A DNA stretch of 7,172 nucleotides, taken from the NCBI GenBank assembly GCA_019114745.1, contig DXEY01000091.1, positions 1-7,172 on the forward strand, given 5' to 3'. This DNA comes from Candidatus Mediterraneibacter colneyensis. Lineage in GTDB: Bacteria; Bacillota; Clostridia; Lachnospirales; Lachnospiraceae. Shown here piece by piece: positions 1-5,788 of this stretch. A program made the translations under genes and the position numbers. Numbering within the stretch: the stretch's first letter is position 1; each line of letters starts with the position of its first letter. Under the pieces are notes generated by a model. The model was given only the letters and a program-made list of their open reading frames with translations. It was not told the origin of the DNA and did no database searches.

Positions 1-29
1 ATTATTTATCGAAAAACAATAAAAATATA

Positions 30-58
30 TTGACAAATAATATTCTAAAACATATAAT
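30..58 (+). promoter_or_regulatory. Sigma-A promoter of the DUF2975/XRE/DUF4153 cluster
   Basis: A perfect -35 hexamer TTGACA (30-35) and a perfect -10 hexamer TATAAT (53-58) are separated by exactly 17 bases, in a very AT-rich leader. Transcription should start near 65, leaving a 5' leader of about 35 bases before the RBS AAGGAG (87-92). This matches the housekeeping promoter consensus of Firmicutes on all 12 positions. No convincing operator palindrome is seen around it, although the small regulator two genes downstream would be a natural candidate to bind here (inference). Confidence 0.88.
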
Positions 59-100
59 ACGAACAGATACCAGATTTTTCAAAAGCAAGGAGTTGACAAT

Positions 101-553
101 ATGGATCAGAACAGGATCATTACATTTACCAGATATTTGTTAAATATTATGTTTTACAGCGGCATTGCGGTCGTGGCTTCCCTGCCGTATACGCTGAAGC
201 TTGCCGGAAGGTATTATTCCCGGGACATCGGGGAGCATTATATCCTGATGCTCGCCATTTTTCTTCTTGCCGGTATCTGCGGGCTTGTCATCGTGTACCA
301 GCTCAAAAAGATGATCCGCACTGTTGCCGAAAAGAACTGCTTTGTGGAGGAAAATACGGGAAGCCTGCGTCTGATGGGAAAAGTCGCGTTTATCATAGCC
401 GTGCTATTTCTCGTAAAACTGTTTATCCTTCCCACTCCTGCTACATTTATCATCATTCTCACATTTTTTATTGCCGGGGTATTCAGTCATGTGCTGAGCC
501 TGGTGTTTGCGGAGGCAGTCCGTTACAAAGAAGAGAATGACCTGACGATTTAG
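101..553 (+). CDS. DUF2975 family membrane protein (YoaS-like)
   Basis: A 150-residue integral membrane protein of unknown biochemical function. Four hydrophobic segments are visible at about residues 12-33, 47-68, 91-111 and 114-137. Between segments 2 and 3 lies a short cytoplasmic-type loop with FVEENTGSLRLMG (81-93), and the tail reads KEENDLTI; both resemble the conserved loop and C-terminus of DUF2975 proteins such as Bacillus YoaS. The ATG start is preceded by AAGGAG (87-92) at 8 bases. The next gene encodes a tiny Cro/C1 regulator, the same arrangement as yoaS-yozG, which supports the family call. The stop codon TAG overlaps the RBS of that regulator, so the two are likely co-translated. 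A role in sensing or in holding the regulator at the membrane is only inference. Confidence 0.85.
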   Translation: MDQNRIITFTRYLLNIMFYSGIAVVASLPYTLKLAGRYYSRDIGEHYILMLAIFLLAGICGLVIVYQLKKMIRTVAEKNCFVEENTGSLRLMGKVAFIIAVLFLVKLFILPTPATFIIILTFFIAGVFSHVLSLVFAEAVRYKEENDLTI

Positions 554-565
554 GAGGAAGAACAG

Positions 566-784
566 ATGGCGATCGTAGTAAATCTGGATGTAATGATGGC
601 AAAAAGGAAAATGAGCGTGACGGAGCTTGCAAATAAAGTGGATATCACCATGGCGAATCTGTCGATACTGAAGAATAATAAGGCGAAGGCTGTAAGGTTT
701 ACAACGCTGGACGCAATATGCAGGGCGCTGGACTGCCAGCCGGGGGATATTCTTGAATATGTAGAGGAGGATGGAAATGGATAA
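566..784 (+). CDS. Small Cro/C1 (XRE) family transcriptional regulator, YozG-like
   Basis: A 72-residue protein that is almost entirely a helix-turn-helix domain. The HTH is seen at about residues 18-38 (SVTELANKVDITMANLSILK), followed by the typical third and fourth helices TTLDAICRALDCQPGDILEY (47-66), the standard ending of this short XRE subgroup. There is no effector or dimerisation domain. The ATG is 8 bases after AGGAGG (552-557), which overlaps the preceding stop codon. The gene lies between two membrane protein genes and shares the promoter at 30-58, so it may control its own cluster; this is inference. The last bases overlap the start of the next gene (ATGGATAA at 777-784), indicating translational coupling. 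Confidence 0.88.
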   Translation: MAIVVNLDVMMAKRKMSVTELANKVDITMANLSILKNNKAKAVRFTTLDAICRALDCQPGDILEYVEEDGNG

Positions 785-2276
785 TATTTTTATTCACAGG
801 ATGAGGAAAAACCGGCAGTGGTTTCTGAAGATAAGCCTGATATATGGCGCAGTATTCACGTTCTGCCTGTATAAAAATATGTCGGGCATCACATTTCCGC
901 TGATCACGGCTGCCCTTCCGGCAGTTTCGGTGCTGTTTCTGAAAAAAGTACAGATCCCTCTCCAAAAAGGAACGGTAAGGTATTTTGCCGGGATCATGCT
1001 CCTTGGGATATCCACAGTGCTGACAGACAGCGGATTTTTCCATTTTTTCAACTGCGTTGGGATCATTCTGCTCTTTATGATGGCGATGGCGCATCAGCTT
1101 TACCGGGACGATGAGTGGGGATTTACCGAATATGTGAAAAAATTTTTCATCATGGTGGGAGCCTGGATCACATCCGTCGGGGAACCGTTTCATAAAATCG
1201 GGAAAAAGACAGACGAAACGTGTGTGGATAAGAAGAAAAAAAGCGGCAGGTATAAATATGCCGGGGCTGTCCTGTACGGAGTCCTTGCGGCGGGTATTCT
1301 GCTTTTGATCGTGATACCGCTTCTTATGATGTCGGATCAGATCTTCTCCCGGATCTTTACGGAGATTTTCCGGTTTTTCAGCCCGGTGAATGTTTTCAGG
1401 AACATTGATCTGGAAAATATTTTCGGCATACTCTTTACCTTCTGCTTCGGAGTGATATCGCTGTATGCATTTTTTGCAGGGCTTTTTAAAATGGGGCTGG
1501 GAGGAAAAGATGAAAAGAGCGCAGGAAAAGCCAGCTTTGTCACGGGCATTACGTTCGCCGGGATCCTTGCGGCGGTGTATGTTTTTTATTCCGGGATACA
1601 GATTCTGTTTCTCTTCCTGCGCCTGGATTCGGGACTTCCGGAAGGGGTCACCTATTCACGGTATGCGCATGAAGGATTCTGGCAGCTTCTGGCGGTCAGC
1701 CTGATCAATTTTGCTGCGGTGCTTATCTGCGCCCGGATATTTGAGGACAGCCGGATTTTAAAAATACTGCTCAGCGTGATCTCGGCATGTACCTGTATCA
1801 TGATCCTGTCGGCTGCGTACCGGATGATGCTCTATGTGAATGAATACAACCTGACATTTCTCCGGGTGCTGGTCCTCTGGTTCCTCGGAGTGCTGATGAT
1901 TATTTTCTTCGGAGTGATCTACAGTATCTACAGGAAAAATTTCGGACTGTTCCGGTATATCACCGCCGTGGTATCTGTCTGCTACATCCTGTTTTCCTTC
2001 AGCCATGCAGACGCCCTGATCGCAGGATACAATATTGAAAATACCGAAGAACTGAACGAAAATGACCTGTATTATCTTCTCTGGGGACTGTCGCAGGATG
2101 CGGCGCCGCAGATCGCCCGCCTAGCCGATGCGGGAGAAATGGATTTCCAGACAGCGCAGAGCCTGGACACTTATTTTGAAAATATCCGGTTTGTAAACGA
2201 AGATATGGGGATCCGAAGCTGGAATTACTCCAGGGCGGAGGCACTGAAGGCGGCAGAGGAATGGACTGGGAACTGA
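777..2276 (+). CDS. Polytopic membrane protein of the DUF4153/DUF4173 type
   Basis: A 499-residue protein with about 10-12 hydrophobic segments (roughly residues 17-33, 38-56, 69-86, 88-106, 121-137, 162-184, 214-239, 253-281, 300-322, 327-353, 361-385, 393-415) and a soluble C-terminal tail of about 80 residues. Signatures I associate with DUF4153/DUF4173 proteins are LPEGVTYSRYAHEGFWQLL (287-305), YNLTFLRVLVLW (357-368) and the tail motif LYYLLWGLSQDAAPQIARL (431-449). The start is set at ATG 777, six bases after AGGAGG (765-770); ATG 771 directly abuts the RBS and is too close. The start overlaps the stop of the HTH gene by eight bases. Function is unknown. Co-location with the DUF2975 and HTH genes suggests one membrane-linked regulatory unit, which is inference. 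Confidence 0.8.
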   Translation: MDNIFIHRMRKNRQWFLKISLIYGAVFTFCLYKNMSGITFPLITAALPAVSVLFLKKVQIPLQKGTVRYFAGIMLLGISTVLTDSGFFHFFNCVGIILLFMMAMAHQLYRDDEWGFTEYVKKFFIMVGAWITSVGEPFHKIGKKTDETCVDKKKKSGRYKYAGAVLYGVLAAGILLLIVIPLLMMSDQIFSRIFTEIFRFFSPVNVFRNIDLENIFGILFTFCFGVISLYAFFAGLFKMGLGGKDEKSAGKASFVTGITFAGILAAVYVFYSGIQILFLFLRLDSGLPEGVTYSRYAHEGFWQLLAVSLINFAAVLICARIFEDSRILKILLSVISACTCIMILSAAYRMMLYVNEYNLTFLRVLVLWFLGVLMIIFFGVIYSIYRKNFGLFRYITAVVSVCYILFSFSHADALIAGYNIENTEELNENDLYYLLWGLSQDAAPQIARLADAGEMDFQTAQSLDTYFENIRFVNEDMGIRSWNYSRAEALKAAEEWTGN

Positions 2277-2362
2277 TATCCGGAACAGAAAGAATAAAAT
2301 CCTGATTCCGGGAATAAGATATATCAGAAACCTGTCGGACATACGGGAAAGGATCAGCAGAA

Positions 2363-2572
2363 TTGAGAAAGAAAATTGCCGGAGTTGTGATCAATTTTTT
2401 TATACGGGCGGTTGTCGGGATGGCGCTGATCTTTTTTATCAATCAGTATGTGATCCCGCCTGATTCTTCAATTAATGTGGGTCTTAATGCGGTCTCCTTT
2501 TTGACATCCGGAACCCTTGGGATTCCCGGGGTCGGACTGCTTTACGGCATTATGTGCTATAAGATTTTGTGA
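2363..2572 (+). CDS. BofA-family small membrane protein
   Basis: A 69-residue protein with two hydrophobic helices (about residues 6-29 and 38-66). The second carries the family signature NAVSFLTSGTLGIPGVGLLY (42-61), close to the hallmark of BofA (pro-sigma-K processing inhibitor) proteins. In Bacillus, BofA holds the SpoIVFB protease inactive in the outer forespore membrane with SpoIVFA. The start is a TTG nine bases after AAAGGA (2348-2353); no ATG or GTG exists upstream in this frame before the stop at 2315. The length is slightly below that of Bacillus BofA (87 residues). No sporulation gene lies next to it, so the role here is uncertain; it may be a stand-alone homologue. It sits 86 bases after the DUF4153 gene and could be read from the same transcript. 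Confidence 0.8.
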   Translation: MRKKIAGVVINFFIRAVVGMALIFFINQYVIPPDSSINVGLNAVSFLTSGTLGIPGVGLLYGIMCYKIL

Positions 2573-2585
2573 GTTTTTTACAAAA

Positions 2586-2631
2586 AACGGCGGATTTCAT
2601 TTTGGGTGTGGACAAAATGATTTCCGCCGTT
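2586..2631 (+). terminator. Candidate intrinsic terminator after the BofA-family gene
   Basis: Arms AACGGCGGA (2586-2594) and TCCGCCGTT (2623-2631) pair perfectly. After two T-T mismatches, a second block of seven pairs (2597-2603 with 2614-2620) closes on a ten-base loop (2604-2613). On the + strand the stem is followed by TATAATG, a weak U tract. On the - strand it is followed by a better T run (complement of A2582-A2585), so it may also stop antisense transcription. It lies 14 bases after the BofA-family stop and separates the two gene groups. Confidence 0.55.
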
Positions 2632-2637
2632 TATAAT
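2609..2637 (+). promoter_or_regulatory. Sigma-A-like promoter of the tad operon, overlapping the hairpin
   Basis: A -35 element TGGACA (2609-2614, five of six consensus bases) and a perfect -10 TATAAT (2632-2637) are separated by exactly 17 bases. The start of transcription should fall near 2644, giving a leader of about 130 bases before tadZ. The -35 lies in the loop and the spacer is the right arm of the hairpin at 2586-2631, so the end of one unit and the start of the next share the same DNA. Confidence 0.7.
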
Positions 2638-2694
2638 GCGTCTTACACAGCAGGATATCACCTGGCTTGGCATCTGTTTTTGAGGGAAAGCAGT

Positions 2695-2781
2695 ATGCGT
2701 CAATGCGCCGGAGTATGGGAGTTCCGGTGGTCGTTATCTTTATTCGTGCTGCAGCGATTCGCGGCAAAATTCAGAATATGA
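2695..2781 (+). CDS. Possible 28-residue leader ORF upstream of tadZ
   Basis: An ATG at 2695 stands seven bases after GAGGGA (2682-2687), a plausible RBS, and opens a 28-codon frame ending in TGA at 2779-2781. That stop overlaps the ATG chosen for tadZ (2778) as ATGA, the classic geometry for translational coupling. The peptide begins MRQCAGVWEFRW and continues with a hydrophobic run LSLFVLQRF. It resembles no protein I know. Because tadZ has no good RBS of its own, translation of this leader could deliver ribosomes to it. It may equally be chance; no conservation can be tested here. Confidence 0.3.
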   Translation: MRQCAGVWEFRWSLSLFVLQRFAAKFRI

Positions 2782-3839
2782 CAGAAGAAAAATCAAAGAA
2801 AATACCGGGAAATTTTGTGGTCTGCGACATACAGGAAGACTATGCGGAGTGCCTGTTTCGGATCCTGACAGAACATTTTCCGGGAAACTATCAGTTCCAT
2901 TTATTCAGGGACATTGATAAAATGCTTGAATTTACAGAGCAGTCCGGCGCGGAGATCCTCCTGGTCAGCGAGGAGTATCAGGACCGCATCGATGAGATAT
3001 CCCGGGGCGGAAAGAGATTTATCCTTACCGAGCTGCCGGATGCAGAGAAAAGAGAGGGAAGTCTGTTCCCGGTATTCCGTTATCAGTCGGCGGACAGCAT
3101 CATAAAAGAGATCAGGGCGGGGATCGGGGAACCGGGTAAAAACAGCCGGTCCCGCGACGGACCCTCAGCCCATACAGCCCAAAAGACGCGGACTGTCCGG
3201 GGAATGACGGGAGATACGAAGACCCCGGTGCTACGTGAGACATCTGTATATCATACCCGGGGGCTGAGGGGGCTGATCGGCATTTATTCCCCTGTACACC
3301 GGATCGGAAAAACGAGATATGCGCTCCGTCTGGGAAAGAAGATTGCGGAGCAGGTACCGGTGCTCTATCTGAATCTGGAAGGATATTCGGGAGGGGATTT
3401 CTATTTTCCGCAGGAGAGCGGACAGGATATGGGAGATCTGCTTTACTGCCTGAAACAGGAACGGTCTGACCACGGGCTGAAGATCAGTACGATGGCAGGG
3501 CAGAGCGCCGGCATGGATTACATAAGACCGATGAAAAATGAACTGGATCTGAGAGCAGTCAGCGGGAAAGAATGGATGGAACTGCTGGAACTCATTTCTG
3601 AGAAATGTATCTATGAGACGGTGATCCTTGACCTGGGAGACGGCATTGACGGACTCTATGACATCCTCAAGATGTGCGACCGCGTCTGTATGCCATACAT
3701 CAGCGACGGCGCTGCTCTCGCCAAGATCAGGCAATTTGAGGAAAACATGCGGGAGGCAGGATATGAAGAGATCCTCAGGCATACGGTAAAAAAGCAGATG
3801 TCAAAGAAACGGCGGATGCCGGAAAAGGACGGTGGATGA
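2778..3839 (+). CDS. tadZ: TadZ/CpaE-like pilus localisation ATPase
   Basis: A 353-residue protein with two parts. Residues about 12-112 resemble a response-regulator receiver fold: FVVCDIQED (13-21) gives the first strand and acidic pocket, but the strand ending ILLVSEEY (60-67) carries Ser64 where the phosphoacceptor Asp should be, so it is a pseudo-receiver. A polar linker (about 115-160) leads to a ParA/MinD-like ATPase (about 163-340). Its P loop SPVHRIGKT (171-179) keeps Lys178 and Thr179 but lacks the signature lysine and glycine pair of the deviant Walker A; TVILDLGDG (281-289) is the Walker B strand. Family members place the Tad secretion machine at a cell site. The start at 2778 is favoured because the receiver fold begins just after it; a longer frame reaches TTG 2667 but has no RBS. 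The end overlaps the cpaF start. Confidence 0.8.
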   Translation: MTEEKSKKIPGNFVVCDIQEDYAECLFRILTEHFPGNYQFHLFRDIDKMLEFTEQSGAEILLVSEEYQDRIDEISRGGKRFILTELPDAEKREGSLFPVFRYQSADSIIKEIRAGIGEPGKNSRSRDGPSAHTAQKTRTVRGMTGDTKTPVLRETSVYHTRGLRGLIGIYSPVHRIGKTRYALRLGKKIAEQVPVLYLNLEGYSGGDFYFPQESGQDMGDLLYCLKQERSDHGLKISTMAGQSAGMDYIRPMKNELDLRAVSGKEWMELLELISEKCIYETVILDLGDGIDGLYDILKMCDRVCMPYISDGAALAKIRQFEENMREAGYEEILRHTVKKQMSKKRRMPEKDGG

Positions 3840-5055
3840 CCTGAGAAAGACCGAACTGTTGTATGAAAAAGTGCTGCGCCGCCTTGATATGACAAAGGAC
3901 ACAGGAGAAGAGGAGCTTCAGGATATCATTCTTGATGTGCTGGAAGAAGCGGAGAAAGAAGAATTTCTCCCCTTGCAGGAAAAGATTCGTATCAGCCGGG
4001 AACTGTTTCATTCTTTCCGCCGTCTTGATATCCTTCAGGATCTGCTGGAAGATGACTCGATCACGGAGATCATGGTCAATGGGACAGAGGCAGTGTTCTA
4101 TGAAAGAGAAGGACGGCTGTACCGGTCAGACCGACGTTTTATTTCGGAAGAACGGCTGAATGATGTGATACAGCAGATCGCAGGAGAGGCAAACCGGTAC
4201 GTCAATGAGGCGTCGCCCATCGTGGACGCCCGGCTGGAAGACGGATCCAGGGTCAATGTAGTGCTCAGACCGGTGGCGGTCAACGGTCCGATCCTGACGA
4301 TCCGAAAGTTTCCGGCGGAAGCCATTACGATGGATCAGCTTGCTGAGAGGGGAAGTCTGACAGAGGAGGCTGCGGAATTTATCCGCAGGCTGGTCGTCTC
4401 CAAATATAACATATTTGTCAGCGGAGGAACGGGCGCGGGAAAGACCACCTTTCTAAATGCAATGTCCGATTATATCCCGAAAGAGGAACGGATCATCACG
4501 ATCGAAGACAATGCGGAACTGCAGATACAGGGGGTGGAGAACCTGGTTCGCCTGGAGGCGAGAGGCGCGAACCTGGAAGGAGGAGGCGCCGTGACGATCC
4601 GCGACCTGATCCGTTCGGCGCTCAGAATGCGGCCTGACCGGATCATCGTCGGGGAAGTGCGTGGAGAAGAGACTGTGGATATGATATCATCGGCGATGCT
4701 GAACGGACACAGCGGGTCTATGTCTACCGGACATGCGAATAGCCCTGCGGATATGATCCACCGTCTCGAGACAATGATGATGATGGGGATCGACCTGCCC
4801 TTGCAGGCGATCCAGCGGCAGATCGCGTCTGCCTTGGATATCATTATCCATCTGGGAAGGCTCAGGGATAAAAGCAGGAAGGTACTTAAGATCGAGGAGA
4901 TAACCGGATATGAAGACGGAAAAGTCATGACAGGGACGATCTATGAATACAGGGAGGAGGGGATGAAGAATGAAAAAATTGAAGGACGCCTTATGAAAAC
5001 CGGGGAACTCAGGAACAAAGAAAAACTGCTGGCGGCAGGATATCAGGAAATCTGA
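3832..5055 (+). CDS. cpaF: CpaF/TadA family secretion ATPase (type IV/Tad pilus motor)
   Basis: A 407-residue cytoplasmic hexameric ATPase that powers Tad pilus assembly. After an N-terminal helical domain, LLEDDSITEIMVNG (71-84) is the characteristic CpaF opening. The core shows Walker A GGTGAGKT (198-205), the Asp box TIEDNAEL (223-230), Walker B RIIVGEVRGEE (270-280) and the His box GHANS (300-304), so all catalytic elements are present. Length and the C-terminal LMKTGELRNKEKLLAAG (388-404) fit Clostridia homologues as I recall them. The start is GTG 3832, overlapping the tadZ stop by eight bases; purine-rich GGAAAAGGA (3821-3829) lies unusually close upstream, so translation probably depends on coupling. 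The next in-frame ATG (3889) would remove conserved N-terminal sequence. The 3' end contains a strong internal AGGAGG (4955-4960) that may serve tadB. Confidence 0.95.
   Translation: MDDLRKTELLYEKVLRRLDMTKDTGEEELQDIILDVLEEAEKEEFLPLQEKIRISRELFHSFRRLDILQDLLEDDSITEIMVNGTEAVFYEREGRLYRSDRRFISEERLNDVIQQIAGEANRYVNEASPIVDARLEDGSRVNVVLRPVAVNGPILTIRKFPAEAITMDQLAERGSLTEEAAEFIRRLVVSKYNIFVSGGTGAGKTTFLNAMSDYIPKEERIITIEDNAELQIQGVENLVRLEARGANLEGGGAVTIRDLIRSALRMRPDRIIVGEVRGEETVDMISSAMLNGHSGSMSTGHANSPADMIHRLETMMMMGIDLPLQAIQRQIASALDIIIHLGRLRDKSRKVLKIEEITGYEDGKVMTGTIYEYREEGMKNEKIEGRLMKTGELRNKEKLLAAGYQEI
4955..4996 (+). promoter_or_regulatory. Internal RBS and eight-codon ORF inside the end of cpaF
   Basis: AGGAGG at 4955-4960 is followed nine bases later by ATG 4970, in the tadB reading frame. 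This frame gives MKKLKDAL and stops at TGA 4994-4996, then stays open without interruption into tadB. The same DNA encodes conserved cpaF C-terminal residues in another frame. It may be a coupling minicistron for tadB, or the original tadB start interrupted by a stop codon. It could also be coincidental, because the purine-rich stretch encodes Arg-Glu-Glu-Gly in CpaF. Confidence 0.3.
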
Positions 5056-5098
5056 GTATGCCTTTGCCGTAGTCAGGTCATTTGCAGTCATCCTGCTC

Positions 5099-5758
5099 AT
5101 GGCATATGTATTCTACGATTCTCTTGTGGCAGCGCCCCTTCTGATCCCGGTCTGGATTTTTTACATGAGGGACTGGATGGCAGACATATCAGAAAAGAAA
5201 GAGGAAGAGTTCCGGGGGCAGTTCCGGGACAGCATACAGGCGCTCGCATCCGCGCTGAAAGCGGGATACTCGGTGGAAAATGCGATACGGGAGGCAGAGA
5301 AAGATATGGCTCCCATGTATGGCAGGGACACGAGGATCAGAAAAGAGTACAGCCGGATGGTGCATCAGCTTGATATGAATATGACGGCGGGAACCGTGCT
5401 GGATCAGTTTGCCCGGCGCGTGGAGCAGGAGGATGTGGAAGATTTTGTAAATGTATTCACAGCGGCGAAAAAGAGCGGAGGAGACAGTATTGCTATTGTC
5501 AGAAATTCGGTGCGCCTGATCAGCGGTAAGATCGATACGGAAAAAGAGATCCGTACGATGATCGCTTCCCGTAAACTGGAGTTTGACATTATGTGTGCCG
5601 TACCATTTTTGATCATTCTGTATATGAAAGTGACTTTTGGGGAATTTCTGAGCGTACTGTATGGGACGGCAGCGGGGATCTGTATCATGACTGTCTGTCT
5701 GATCGTCTATCTCGCAGCGTACCGGATGGGGCGAAGGATCATACGGATCGAAGTATAG
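5099..5758 (+). CDS. tadB: TadB-like platform protein of the Tad pilus (T2SSF domain)
   Basis: An inner-membrane platform protein that pairs with TadC and transmits CpaF motion to pilin assembly. From ATG 5099 it has 219 residues: a membrane segment at about 8-23, a cytoplasmic T2SSF helical domain at about 40-160 with SIQALASALKAGYSVENAI (45-63) and VFTAAKKSGGDSIAIV (119-134), and two C-terminal membrane segments at about 164-181 and 187-207. The true N-terminus is probably longer. The same frame is open back to 4997 and reads RKSEYAFAVVRSFAVILL just before this ATG, giving a first membrane helix of the kind homologues have, but no ATG, GTG or TTG occurs in it. ATG 5099 has no RBS. It lies 43 bases after cpaF, in the same operon, and the next gene begins 30 bases after its stop. 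Confidence 0.85.
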   Translation: MAYVFYDSLVAAPLLIPVWIFYMRDWMADISEKKEEEFRGQFRDSIQALASALKAGYSVENAIREAEKDMAPMYGRDTRIRKEYSRMVHQLDMNMTAGTVLDQFARRVEQEDVEDFVNVFTAAKKSGGDSIAIVRNSVRLISGKIDTEKEIRTMIASRKLEFDIMCAVPFLIILYMKVTFGEFLSVLYGTAAGICIMTVCLIVYLAAYRMGRRIIRIEV

Positions 5759-5788
5759 CGATTGCATAGTACAGAAAGAGAGGCGGAT

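Noticed and set aside
771..776. ATG 771 as start of the DUF4153/DUF4173 protein
   Set aside because: It directly follows the AGGAGG at 765-770 with no spacer; ATG 777 in the same frame has a normal six-base spacing.
2279..2312. Inverted repeat CCGGAA/TTCCGG after the DUF4153 gene as terminator
   Set aside because: Only six to seven pairs around a 20-base loop and no T tract; too weak to call.
2573..2588. Perfect short palindrome GTTTTTTACAAAAAAC just after the BofA-family stop
   Set aside because: AT-only pairing with a two-base centre cannot form a stable hairpin; it probably only supplies the A/T tracts next to the larger hairpin.
2708..2727. Short hairpin CCGGA/TCCGG in the tadZ leader as a riboswitch part
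   Set aside because: Five pairs only, and I find no c-di-GMP or other riboswitch core motifs in 2640-2780.
2667..2777. N-terminal extension of TadZ from TTG 2667 (37 residues)
   Set aside because: No RBS precedes it and the extra residues do not resemble the usual start of the receiver-like domain; kept only as an alternative to the leader ORF.
5762..5788. TTG start for TadC, nine residues longer
   Set aside because: No RBS upstream; ATG 5789 has purine-rich AGAGG at suitable distance and is followed by a typical basic N-terminus.
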